This document shows, one piece after another, positions 23,823 to 32,456 of a DNA stretch of 38,898 bases. The position numbers and the translations under genes were made by a program. Position 1 is the first letter of the stretch, and each line of letters begins with the position of its first letter. The notes below the pieces were generated by a model. The model saw only the letters and a list, made by a program, of their open reading frames with translations, did no database searches and was not told where the DNA came from. The stretch is taken from positions 1-38,898 of the forward strand of contig JAIXRB010000207.1 of the NCBI GenBank assembly GCA_027485405.1. The letters are read 5' to 3'. The stretch is from Leptospiraceae bacterium. GTDB lineage: Bacteria > Spirochaetota > Leptospiria > Leptospirales > Leptospiraceae.

Positions 23823-26480
23823 TTAGAACTTTTGAAACCGGTCGTCTCCAGATCCACTCGAGTCTTCTTTCGTAGTTCGGATGCTCGGAGCAAAGGTTCT
23901 ACCTGACTTTTTCTTTGCTTCAGATCCTCCGCCACTCGATTGGGATCGATTCAACTTAAAAAAGCTAATGGATCTTAGAAGTTGTCCTGCCTGCGATTTT
24001 AGTTCTTCTGCAATTGCCGCAAGTTCTTCCGATGCGGATGCACTTTGCTGAGAAACCTGATCCAACTGAGACATGGCTTTGTTCACTTCATTGACACCGG
24101 AAGACTGCTCTTGGCTCGCCGCCGCAATCTCTTGGACTAAGTCAGCAGTTCTATTGATTGCAGGGACTATCTCCTCGATTAGTCTACCTGCTTGTTCTGC
24201 AATGTTTACTGAGCCTGAAGCTAAAGAGCCAATCTCGTTTGCTGATTTTTGGCTTCTCTCAGCGAGCTTTCTCACTTCAGAAGCAACAACTGCGAAACCT
24301 TTTCCATGCTCCCCAGCTCTTGCCGCTTCAATGGCGGCATTTAGAGCAAGAAGGTTGGTTTGGTAGGCAATGTCTTCAATGATCGAAATCTTATCTGCAA
24401 TTTCTTTCATAGCTGATACTGTGTTTCGAACTGACTCCCCACCTTGTTTTGCTTCTTTTGCGGATTTTGTTGCGATCGTATCCGTTTGTTTTGCGTTAGC
24501 GGCATTTTGGTCGATGGAGGCACCCATTTCTTCAAGCGAAGCAGAGGTTTCTTCGACGCTTGCGGCTTGTTCACTTGCCCCTTGGCTAAGAGTTCCTGCA
24601 GTGGATGAAACTTCTTCGGCGGCTTCCATAAGAGAATCTGCCTTAGTTTTTACCTCACCTATGATATCTTCCAGTTTCTCGACTGTATTGTTTACATACT
24701 CTTTCAGCATACCAAATGTTCCTTGGTATTCGGCTTCTATCTTTGCTTCCAAATCTCCATTTGCAATTTTTTCTAGAGCTTTTACAACGTCGTTCAAGCC
24801 TTTCGAAGAGATTTCCATCAATGCATTCATACCTTTGGAAAGATTTAGGAAAAAACCTTCTTTGCCTTCGACTGGGATTCGTTTTGAGAAGTCTCCTTTG
24901 ATAGAAGCGTTCACAAGAGTATCAATCTCGTTTTGAACAAAGACTTGGTTCGTGTTGTCTGACCATTCCACAACGGAACCCAAACGATCTCCTTTTTCGT
25001 TGATGATCGGGTTTGCAATCAAACCAAAATGTCTGCCACCAATCGTGATTCCGGTTCTATGAGTGGCTGTGAAGGAAGCCAGGATTCCTCTTTGGTGGGC
25101 TGGATTTTTATGGAAACCGTCAATGTTTGCTCCCATCAGAGTTCTTAAATTGAAGTTGCCAAGGTCTTTTTGAATGTCCCTCTCTCCATTCTGGAACATT
25201 TGTCGAATGGACTTGTTCATATAAACAACATTTAGATCGTTGTCCGCCATCATAACGTTTGTTGAAACGTTGTCCAATGCCGTTTTGATACGGACGCTTT
25301 CATCTAAGATTCTTGCTTTCTCTTTCTCTTCTACCAGTTTTTCGGAAACGTCATACCATTCTACAATAGAACCTAATCGTTCACCGCTTAGACTGAGAAT
25401 TGGATTCGCGATCAGCTGAAACGTTCGGCTACCAATCATAATCTGAGCTCGGTGTTCTTGGTTAAATGAGCTCAAAACTTGTCTTTGGTGAGATGGAACT
25501 TTATGGAACCTGTCAATGGATGTTCCAATCAAAGAGTTTGTATCAAAGCCTGCAAACTGATTTCTAATCTCCGCCTGATTGAAATTGAACATCTTGATCA
25601 ATGACTTGTTCATATAGGTTATATTGAACGATGCATCTGCCATCATAATGTTCGTTGAAGTATTATCTAATGCCGTTTTTATTCTGAGGGAGTCGTTTCT
25701 GTCTTTGACAATCCCATCGAGCATGTTGTTTACAAACTCTAACATTGCTCCAATTTCATCGTGGTAGAGGATTTGGAACTTTTGCGAATAGTCGCCAGAA
25801 ATGATCTTCTTGGAAGTTTCCATTGCCAATTTAAGAGGCGTTGAAATCCCATTTAGGATTAGATAGAGTAGGGCGATTTTGACTACGGCGAAGATCAAAC
25901 CAAATATGAACATAGTTTTGATCACATAGTTCGTCTCAATCGTAGAGTTGTTACTCATTTCAACGGCCGCATCACTAAAAGCTATGCTCAACTTTCCAAA
26001 TTGCGTGATGTAATCTTGGAAGGCGTCTAAAGTCATTGACTTCTGGCGATCTCTTTTAGGAGATTTTTCCTCTTCAAAAATCCCTTCAGTCAAGTAAGTA
26101 TTTAAAGCTTGGCCAAAAATTTCTCGTTTTGCGAGAGTTTCCGTAATTTCGACTCCTTCCCTATCGTTGTTTTCGAGTTTCTTTATCGTATTCCAATCTT
26201 CAGTAATCCCGGCGCGAAGTTCTTTGAGGGAGTTTATGTTATCCTTATTTTCTTCCGCAGTACCGCTAAAGATTCGAAAAAGCAGAGTTTGGATTTTTAA
26301 ATTCTTCTGGGCGATCCCTAGGATTGTAGTCGATTTTTTGAACTGTTTTTCCGAAATAACAGTCGAAAACTGATCAATATAACTCATTCTATTCGAAGTA
26401 AACAAGATAAAACCCATTACTGTGAAAAAACTAACTAGGAAAAACCCGATTAATTTATTTTTAACACTCAACTTTTTCAT
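23823..26480 (-). CDS. Methyl-accepting chemotaxis protein with tandem PAS domains
   Basis: This is a chemoreceptor of 885 aa. A first membrane helix (about 12-30) and a second (about 190-212) enclose a periplasmic region of about 160 residues. A HAMP-like segment follows, then two PAS domains, one beginning near residue 263 (IKTALDNTSTNIMMAD) and one near 395 (IKTALDNVSTNVMMAD), which are clear duplicates. A second HAMP-like region (about 510-605) leads to the signalling domain with the hairpin tip EDIAYQTNLLALNAAIEAAR. After the signalling helices a flexible tail of about 40 residues ends in RFQKF, which fits the x-aromatic-x-x-aromatic consensus of CheR/CheB tethers. The intracellular PAS pair suggests sensing of redox state or a bound ligand. 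Confidence 0.95.
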   Translation of the reverse strand: MKKLSVKNKLIGFFLVSFFTVMGFILFTSNRMSYIDQFSTVISEKQFKKSTTILGIAQKNLKIQTLLFRIFSGTAEENKDNINSLKELRAGITEDWNTIKKLENNDREGVEITETLAKREIFGQALNTYLTEGIFEEEKSPKRDRQKSMTLDAFQDYITQFGKLSIAFSDAAVEMSNNSTIETNYVIKTMFIFGLIFAVVKIALLYLILNGISTPLKLAMETSKKIISGDYSQKFQILYHDEIGAMLEFVNNMLDGIVKDRNDSLRIKTALDNTSTNIMMADASFNITYMNKSLIKMFNFNQAEIRNQFAGFDTNSLIGTSIDRFHKVPSHQRQVLSSFNQEHRAQIMIGSRTFQLIANPILSLSGERLGSIVEWYDVSEKLVEEKEKARILDESVRIKTALDNVSTNVMMADNDLNVVYMNKSIRQMFQNGERDIQKDLGNFNLRTLMGANIDGFHKNPAHQRGILASFTATHRTGITIGGRHFGLIANPIINEKGDRLGSVVEWSDNTNQVFVQNEIDTLVNASIKGDFSKRIPVEGKEGFFLNLSKGMNALMEISSKGLNDVVKALEKIANGDLEAKIEAEYQGTFGMLKEYVNNTVEKLEDIIGEVKTKADSLMEAAEEVSSTAGTLSQGASEQAASVEETSASLEEMGASIDQNAANAKQTDTIATKSAKEAKQGGESVRNTVSAMKEIADKISIIEDIAYQTNLLALNAAIEAARAGEHGKGFAVVASEVRKLAERSQKSANEIGSLASGSVNIAEQAGRLIEEIVPAINRTADLVQEIAAASQEQSSGVNEVNKAMSQLDQVSQQSASASEELAAIAEELKSQAGQLLRSISFFKLNRSQSSGGGSEAKKKSGRTFAPSIRTTKEDSSGSGDDRFQKF

Positions 26481-26500
26481 ACTCTTTTCCTTTCCTCTTT

Positions 26501-28642
26501 TTATGTAACTGCTGCTTTTTCTAACTCTATTGTTTTTTCAAATAAGGACGGCAAATCCAGAATCAATGCCACTCTTCCATCTGCTAAAATGGAAGATCCG
26601 CTGATTCCCTGCACATTTTGAAAAACGGATCCCAGTGGTTTGATGACTGTTTGGAATTCTCCAAAAAGTTCATCGACCACAAGGCCTGCTTTTCTTTCTC
26701 CCCAAGAGACGATCACTATGTTCTCTCGTTTTGCTGGTGTTTCTCCTTCCGTAGGAAAAATCTCACGAACGCGCAAATAGGGGAGAAAATTCCCTCTGAG
26801 GGCAAAATAATGATTCGAAGTTTCCTCTTCGGCCAATCGAAACTCAAGGCATTCCAATACGTTCACCATGGGTATGATGAAGAGTGAATTTGCCACGCTG
26901 ACTAGAAAACCTTCAATGATTGCTAAGGTCAATGGTAGACGAATGGTAAACTTTGTTCCTTTGCCTTCTTCTGACTCTACTAAGATTGTACCGCGGAGGG
27001 ATTCGATGTTTCTTTGCACTACATCCAATCCGACTCCTCTTCCAGATACGTTTGTTACCGCTTCTGCTGTGGAAAATCCTGGCATAAACAAGAGCTTATA
27101 AATCTCTTCAGGATTGGAAGGAGGGCTTCCAGAAACTAGATTTTTTTCGAGTCCCCGCTTCCAAATCTTTTCAGGAATAATTCCTTTACCATCATCTCGG
27201 ATCTGAATCACTACAGAACCCGTGTCATGGAAAGCATCCAACCAAATGTTTCCTTCCTGTGGTTTTCCCGATTCGATTCTTTGTTTTGTGGATTCTAATC
27301 CATGATCGCAAGCATTTCGTATTAGGTGCGTAAGTGGGTCGCTTAATTTGTCTACAATGGTTCTATCTAATTCCGTTTCTTTTCCAGAAATATGAAGTTT
27401 TATATCTTTTTTTAATTCTTTGCCTAGGTCACGAACAGTTCTTTGGTATTTTTGAAAAATGTCACCAATTTGGATCATACGCAGTTTTAATGAGATCTCT
27501 CGAATCTCATTGATTAAGCGGTTTACTAAGTGGCTAGCTTCTTGGAGACTCGAATCTTCTCGAAAAGAGTCTGACTGATTGATGCTAGCTGAAGCTACAA
27601 CCAGTTCACCTACTCGGTTGATGAGTTGGTCGATTTTTGAGCCGTCAACTTTTAAGATTGTTGTCTTTTCTTGGCCGGATTTCTGATCAGTTGCATTTGT
27701 TGCTATGGTTGCGACAGTTTTTTCTTTCTCGATAGGTAGTGCTAAAATCGATTCTGGGCTTGCCCCAGGCTTTAGGCTCTCTAGGTATAAAAGATAGGTT
27801 TCTTCTCCCAGAACTCCCATCTCTTTCCAAAGTTGGCCAAGTGAGATTTCTTCTTCAGGAAGACCTTTTGCTAGTTTGGCGAGATCCCAAACGCTTGATC
27901 CAGGTGGCAGAACAGTGATTGCGGCATCGGACTCCATGAACTCAAAAACCTTTGCTACGGCTTTTGGATCGGAAGTGCTTTGGAATCGTATTTCATAGCC
28001 TAAGTACGAGCTTTCGGCATCAAAATCATGGATGGGAAGAGTATCCGTTATGACTTTTAAAAATTGGATTTCACCTAGTTTCTTCAGATAGCTGATAAAA
28101 GCTATGGGATCTAGACCGTTTCTCAAAACAGAAAGCCCCGGACGAAGTGAAATCAAATAGTCTGAAATTCCCTTGATTCCTTCCGTGTTTATTGGCGATG
28201 AAGCCATTTGTTCTTCGTGAGGTTCGTGAGAATGTTGCATCTCTTCAGAATTCGAAGAAAGAAAAGGGCGGATTTTTTCCAGGATTTTGTCCCCGAGTGC
28301 AACTTTGTCATCAGGGATCCCTTTTCCTTTCGGTTCTGTATGAACCAAATAGCTGATATGATCTTTTGATTCTAAAAGAATTTCGGATAAAGATTCCTGA
28401 AAACCAAGTTTTCCTTCTCTCAATAAATCCAATAAATTTTCGACGATATGAGTGAAACGAACAATTTCCTCAAAGCCAAACATACCAGATGTGCCTTTGA
28501 TTGTGTGGATCGCCCGAAAAAGGGCATTCATCGACTCTTGGTCTTTGGGGTTTTTTTCTAATTCTAGAAGTAAAGACTCCATAGACTCTAAGAGCTCTGA
28601 CGACTCTACATAGAAAACCTCTACGATCTCGGATAATTCCAT
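26501..28642 (-). CDS. cheA: Chemotaxis histidine kinase
   Basis: It autophosphorylates in response to receptors and passes phosphate to CheY and CheB. The protein is 713 aa. The Hpt domain has H46 in FRAIHTIKGTSGMFGF. A middle region (about 130-330) is variable. The dimerisation domain starts near KVDGSKIDQLINRVGELV, the ATPase domain has HLIRNACDHGLES and GRGVGLDVVQRNIE, and a C-terminal CheW-like domain completes it. All key residues are present. Its ATG directly follows the stop codon of the STAS gene with no gap, so coupling is likely. Confidence 0.97.
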   Translation of the reverse strand: MELSEIVEVFYVESSELLESMESLLLELEKNPKDQESMNALFRAIHTIKGTSGMFGFEEIVRFTHIVENLLDLLREGKLGFQESLSEILLESKDHISYLVHTEPKGKGIPDDKVALGDKILEKIRPFLSSNSEEMQHSHEPHEEQMASSPINTEGIKGISDYLISLRPGLSVLRNGLDPIAFISYLKKLGEIQFLKVITDTLPIHDFDAESSYLGYEIRFQSTSDPKAVAKVFEFMESDAAITVLPPGSSVWDLAKLAKGLPEEEISLGQLWKEMGVLGEETYLLYLESLKPGASPESILALPIEKEKTVATIATNATDQKSGQEKTTILKVDGSKIDQLINRVGELVVASASINQSDSFREDSSLQEASHLVNRLINEIREISLKLRMIQIGDIFQKYQRTVRDLGKELKKDIKLHISGKETELDRTIVDKLSDPLTHLIRNACDHGLESTKQRIESGKPQEGNIWLDAFHDTGSVVIQIRDDGKGIIPEKIWKRGLEKNLVSGSPPSNPEEIYKLLFMPGFSTAEAVTNVSGRGVGLDVVQRNIESLRGTILVESEEGKGTKFTIRLPLTLAIIEGFLVSVANSLFIIPMVNVLECLEFRLAEEETSNHYFALRGNFLPYLRVREIFPTEGETPAKRENIVIVSWGERKAGLVVDELFGEFQTVIKPLGSVFQNVQGISGSSILADGRVALILDLPSLFEKTIELEKAAVT

Positions 28643-29008
28643 TTAGGTTTTCTTTACTCCATAACGAAAGGAGTAGGATTCGCGTTCCTCTTTCTTGAGG
28701 CGAATTTTATCTCCAAAAAAAGAAACCAATCCAAGTATGTCCCAAACCTTTTTGATAGAAGGGGAGTGGTTTTGGAGCGAAAGAATCTTTGAAGTCAAAG
28801 CTACTTTCTTTTTTAAAAAAATGAGAACTTGTACCCCAGCGGTATCAATTTTGTGGATTTGTTCTAAATCCAGAGAGAGGTTTTTCTCGGGATCAAAATG
28901 AGAGAGAATGAGGTCCTGCCAGGATTTTGCATACGGTATGGTAAGCTCACCTTGACAAGCTAGATGGACTGTCTTCTCTTCTTCTGACTTTGAGACGCTG
29001 GGTTCCAT
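28643..29008 (-). CDS. STAS-domain protein in the chemotaxis operon
   Basis: The protein is 121 aa and has a single STAS domain of the anti-sigma antagonist type. The usual phospho-acceptor site appears as KIDTAGVQVLIFLKKK, with threonine (T56) where serine is normal. The C-terminus is extended and basic. It lies between cheY (4-base gap) and cheA (no gap), so it is made together with the signalling core. Its function there is unknown; it may link chemotaxis to partner switching or act as a small adaptor. The family call is good and the role is inference. Confidence 0.88.
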   Translation of the reverse strand: MEPSVSKSEEEKTVHLACQGELTIPYAKSWQDLILSHFDPEKNLSLDLEQIHKIDTAGVQVLIFLKKKVALTSKILSLQNHSPSIKKVWDILGLVSFFGDKIRLKKEERESYSFRYGVKKT

Positions 29009-29012
29009 AGAA

Positions 29013-29378
29013 TTAGATCATCAATTTAGAAATAGTCTCAATCAGTTCTTCTGGGCTAAAGGGTTTTGTAAGCCAAGCTCTTGCACCCGCATCCATCCCT
29101 AGCTTTTTCTTTTCAGGTTGAGATTCGGTGGTGAGCATTATGATGGGAATGAACTTATGCTTAGGATCTTCTTTGACTTTTTTGATAAAAGTAATCCCAT
29201 CCATATTGGGCATGTTCATATCGCTTACGATCAGATCCACAGAGGTGGTGGTCAATTTGTTCAAAGCGTCCACTCCATCACTTGCTTCTACTAATTCGTA
29301 ATCAGCGTTCTTTAAATGAACGGAGATAATCTTTCTAAAAACCGCCGAATCGTCTATGACTAGGATTTTTTTTGCCAT
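29013..29378 (-). CDS. cheY: CheY-like response regulator
   Basis: This is a stand-alone receiver domain of 121 aa that would carry the CheA phosphate to the flagellar switch. The acidic pair is in VIDDSAVFRK, the phospho-acceptor D53 is in IVSDMNMPNMDG, the conserved threonine is in MLTTES and the lysine K105 is in WLTKPFSP. There is no output domain. It sits upstream of the STAS and cheA genes in the same operon. It could equally serve another process, but the operon position favours chemotaxis. Confidence 0.94.
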   Translation of the reverse strand: MAKKILVIDDSAVFRKIISVHLKNADYELVEASDGVDALNKLTTTSVDLIVSDMNMPNMDGITFIKKVKEDPKHKFIPIIMLTTESQPEKKKLGMDAGARAWLTKPFSPEELIETISKLMI

Positions 29379-29391
29379 TTGTTTTCGTTCC

Positions 29392-30678
29392 TCAATGATC
29401 TGTAATCGGTAAGAATAATTCTGTTACTACGCAAAGACTAGTTTCCAAAGTAGTATGGTCTTTTGCATTCCGAATAAAAAACATACCACCCAATTTGTTG
29501 GCAATATGGTCGACGATCGTAAGCCCAAGCCCCATTCCGAAAAGCTCTTCGCGAAAAACTGACTCTACAGGGGGATGCACTCTGTAAAAAGGCAGAACCA
29601 AGTCCTTTTCCTGGCCTTTTTCAAATTTACCGTAGGCAGTTTCAGAAACGGAGTTCTTTACCGCCAAACAATAATATCCTTCCACAATGTTTACAAAAAT
29701 GTCGATTACAGTGTCCGAATTGGCATACTTGAAAGCGTTGAGAATGATCTCTTTCCAAGCTAGACTCATTAAAGTAAAATCCAAGGCGAGGTTTGTTCGT
29801 TTCTTGGAAATGGGGTAGTTGATCTGGATTTTTTTTTCTTCTAGGTAGGGATCAAGAAAACTAGACCATTCTGGTAGGCTTCCGACCAGAATTTCTGAAT
29901 TTGTTTTTTCAATCTTTGGAGTTATTTCAAAGACTTCTAAAACCCGTTCCAATCCTTTCAACATTTGCTTGGTATGCTCGTTGTTTTCGATCAGGAGGTC
30001 ATAGAATTCTGGATCTACAGTGATTTGTCCAGATCCATCTTTCGTGCTCGTGTCTTTGATTCCATCGATGAGTAGAGTCATGCTACCGAAACCAGAACCC
30101 TGGTTCAGTAAGGTTTTCAAATTGCTTATTGCAGTAAATTCAAGGGAACTTGTGGAAGTTTTTCGGGATGATTCCTTGAAGTTTAACCATTCTAATTGTT
30201 CTCGCAAGTCCTTACTCTCTTCCTTTAGAATCATGGCTTCCATGTCTCGAAGGTATTTGAATTCGAGTGCTTTTTCCAGCGTTGATTTTAAAAGATCCAG
30301 ATTGAGAGGTTTGATCAAATAATCATAAACCCCCATCTTCATTATGCGAATGATTTCATCAGCACTGTCGATTGCAGTTTGAACTACAATCACGGCTTCC
30401 GGTTCAAATTCTCTTAACTTTTCGATAAAAGTTGCCCCGTCCATAACGGGCATCATCAAATCCACGATAAATAGACTAATCTTTCTCGCATGAGCTATGC
30501 TCAATGCTTCTTCCCCATTGCTAGTTAGAAAATAATGAATCTTTAATTGAGTTAAGGTGGCGGCAAGAATCTGTTGATTCTCTTCCCGATCTTCTACGAT
30601 TAAAACCGGATCGTTCGGTCTTCTCCGCCCATTAAAAAATGCGGAGCTCGGGTTTGGATTTGGCGTCAGTGTTTGCAA
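29392..30678 (-). CDS. Receiver-HATPase hybrid signalling protein
   Basis: The protein is 428 aa. An N-terminal receiver domain (about 25-140) has ED in LIVEDREENQQ, D73 in FIVDLMMPVMDG and a lysine in YLIKPLN. A helical middle region follows, with LKTLLNQGSGFGSMTLLID where a kinase dimerisation helix would sit, but no histidine is seen in the expected H-box. The C-terminal ATPase domain has an N box (WKEIILNAFKYA) and a G box (GMGLGLTIVDHIANKLGG). It may be a kinase-related protein whose ATPase activity or dimerisation is set by phosphorylation. The start is a TTG at 30678 preceded by AAAGG. It is 13 bases before cheY. Confidence 0.86.
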   Translation of the reverse strand: MQTLTPNPNPSSAFFNGRRRPNDPVLIVEDREENQQILAATLTQLKIHYFLTSNGEEALSIAHARKISLFIVDLMMPVMDGATFIEKLREFEPEAVIVVQTAIDSADEIIRIMKMGVYDYLIKPLNLDLLKSTLEKALEFKYLRDMEAMILKEESKDLREQLEWLNFKESSRKTSTSSLEFTAISNLKTLLNQGSGFGSMTLLIDGIKDTSTKDGSGQITVDPEFYDLLIENNEHTKQMLKGLERVLEVFEITPKIEKTNSEILVGSLPEWSSFLDPYLEEKKIQINYPISKKRTNLALDFTLMSLAWKEIILNAFKYANSDTVIDIFVNIVEGYYCLAVKNSVSETAYGKFEKGQEKDLVLPFYRVHPPVESVFREELFGMGLGLTIVDHIANKLGGMFFIRNAKDHTTLETSLCVVTELFLPITDH

Positions 30679-30709
30679 TCGGAACCTTTCTTTTAGTATC
30701 GGAATCTCT

Positions 30710-30727
30710 TAAGTAGGAAACTACTTA
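30710..30727. other. Short perfect hairpin between the histidine kinase and hybrid genes
   Basis: TAAGTAG (30710-30716) and CTACTTA (30721-30727) form a 7-bp stem around a four-base loop. No T-run follows on the minus strand, so it is not a normal terminator. It lies in the only gap of notable size (81 bases) inside the signalling operon, and may be an operator or a processing site. Confidence 0.45.
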
Positions 30728-30759
30728 GATGACTAAATAGACGAAATCTTTTTGAAAAT

Positions 30760-32451
30760 TCAATCGGGATGCAAAGGAAGTCTTAAAGAAAATGTAGAGC
30801 CGCTTCCTGTTCCACTGGAAACACTGATTTTACCATTTTGAAGCTCCATAAGTTTCTTAGAAATAGAAAGCCCAAGACCAGTTCCTTCAGCCGGGTAATT
30901 GGAATTTTCTTCTTTTTTTACCTGAAAAAAATTCTGAAACAACTTCCCTTGGTTTTCTTCGGAAATACCAGGTCCTTCATCCTTGATCTCAATAAGGTAT
31001 TCTTTTTTCGAAATATCGCATTTAATTGAAATTTCACCTTTTAAAGGGGAAAAGAAGATCGCATTGGAAAGGAGATTTAATAAAACCTGTTGGATCCTTT
31101 TTTGGTCGGCAAGGACTTTTGGTTCTTTATTGGTTGGAAGTAAATTGAAGACGAAACGAATTTCTTTCTTTTTTGCTTGAGGGGTCAACATATGAAGCAC
31201 GGCTTCCAGAATGGATGAAACCAATAGGGGTTGGATATGGATTTCAAACTTCCCAGCTTCAATCTTTGATAAATCTAAAATTTCATTGATAAGCTTCAGA
31301 AGATGATTCCCCGAATTGTAAATGTAGTCCAAATACTTTTGATCTTCTGATTTGGGAGCTTTGGGATCTATTAGTTTAGAAAAACCTAAAATAGAATTCA
31401 ATGGAGTCCTGAGTTCATGACTAATTTTTGTTAGAAATTCAGATTTCATTTTGTTTGCAGATTCTGCTTCTTCTTTTGCAATAACAATGTCTTTTACTTG
31501 GGCATCTACTAATTCTTTTAATCTATCTCTGTGATTCGTTAGCTCCTCTAAGTCTACCTTTCTGTTTAGGAAAGCTTCCACCCAATGCGTAACAGTTCTG
31601 AAAAGTAAGATGTCGCCGTCTTTTACATTTTCCGGACTTAAATGGTTTTCCCATCCTATGATGAATCTGAATTCTTCTCGAATAAAAATGGGAAAGAGGA
31701 TTAGAAATTCAAGTCCACGATCAAAGAACCATTGTTCATCGAGAGGGAAGTCTCCTCGAAAGCCAACGATCGGCTCACCATCCGCTAAAGCATGGCACCA
31801 ACGACCTAAACCCAATTTTTCGAAAGGTTCATCAATCTTCAAACTGGAATAAGGTTGAATATTGCTATTTTTTGATTCATCCAAAATGATTTGAAAAAAA
31901 CCTGGTTTCTCCATAGATCTTTCTAATAAAAAAACACTGTTAAAGTCGGTGAAAAACAGCATTTGTTTTAGAGACTGAGAAAGATTGACAAAATCAGGAG
32001 GTCCTTGGACTAAAATTTGGGTGGCACTTGCAACTCCCATTTCAAATTTTAATCTACGGGATATCTCCTTTTCGTGCCTTAACTTCTCTGTTATATCTCT
32101 TTGGTAGGCTATGAAATTTACTATTTTATGATTGTCATCGTAGATGGGGGAGATGGTCCATTCGACATCGTACTCTCTTCCCAATTTAGTGTAATTTACA
32201 GATGTTCCTTGGAAGATTTCTCCTTTTGGGACCATCTCTTTGAGTCTTGCTAGTGTTTGTCGATTTGAGCGAGGGCCTTGTAGAATTCTGGGTGTTTTTC
32301 CTATAACTTCTTCAGGTGAATAACCGGTCATTTTAGAAAATGCGGCATTTACATATTGAATTCGAGGTCCAGGCAGATCCAATTCTGCATCTGTTATAAC
32401 GATACTTTCCTGGCTATAGTCAAAAGCTCTTTTAAAAAAATTTGGATCCAC
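30760..32451 (-). CDS. PAS-containing sensor histidine kinase
   Basis: The protein is 563 aa, without a signal peptide or membrane segment, so it is a cytosolic sensor. The N-terminal PAS/PAC domain (about 1-125) has NAAFSKMTGYSPEEVIG followed by TPRILQGP, a LOV-like pattern in which the flavin-binding cysteine of NCRFLQ is absent. A GAF-like region (about 140-300) follows. The dimerisation domain has H345 in KISHELRTPLNSILGF, and the ATPase domain has an N box and a GTGLGLSISKKL G box. The kinase should therefore be active. The start is GTG at 32451, 5 bases after the ispH stop. The downstream receiver protein is a likely partner. Confidence 0.92.
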   Translation of the reverse strand: MDPNFFKRAFDYSQESIVITDAELDLPGPRIQYVNAAFSKMTGYSPEEVIGKTPRILQGPRSNRQTLARLKEMVPKGEIFQGTSVNYTKLGREYDVEWTISPIYDDNHKIVNFIAYQRDITEKLRHEKEISRRLKFEMGVASATQILVQGPPDFVNLSQSLKQMLFFTDFNSVFLLERSMEKPGFFQIILDESKNSNIQPYSSLKIDEPFEKLGLGRWCHALADGEPIVGFRGDFPLDEQWFFDRGLEFLILFPIFIREEFRFIIGWENHLSPENVKDGDILLFRTVTHWVEAFLNRKVDLEELTNHRDRLKELVDAQVKDIVIAKEEAESANKMKSEFLTKISHELRTPLNSILGFSKLIDPKAPKSEDQKYLDYIYNSGNHLLKLINEILDLSKIEAGKFEIHIQPLLVSSILEAVLHMLTPQAKKKEIRFVFNLLPTNKEPKVLADQKRIQQVLLNLLSNAIFFSPLKGEISIKCDISKKEYLIEIKDEGPGISEENQGKLFQNFFQVKKEENSNYPAEGTGLGLSISKKLMELQNGKISVSSGTGSGSTFSLRLPLHPD

Positions 32452-32456
32452 TTAAA

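Noticed and set aside
24370..24936. 188-aa plus-strand open frame
   Set aside because: It is antisense to the MCP signalling domain; serine- and alanine-rich composition is what the reverse of such coiled coils gives.
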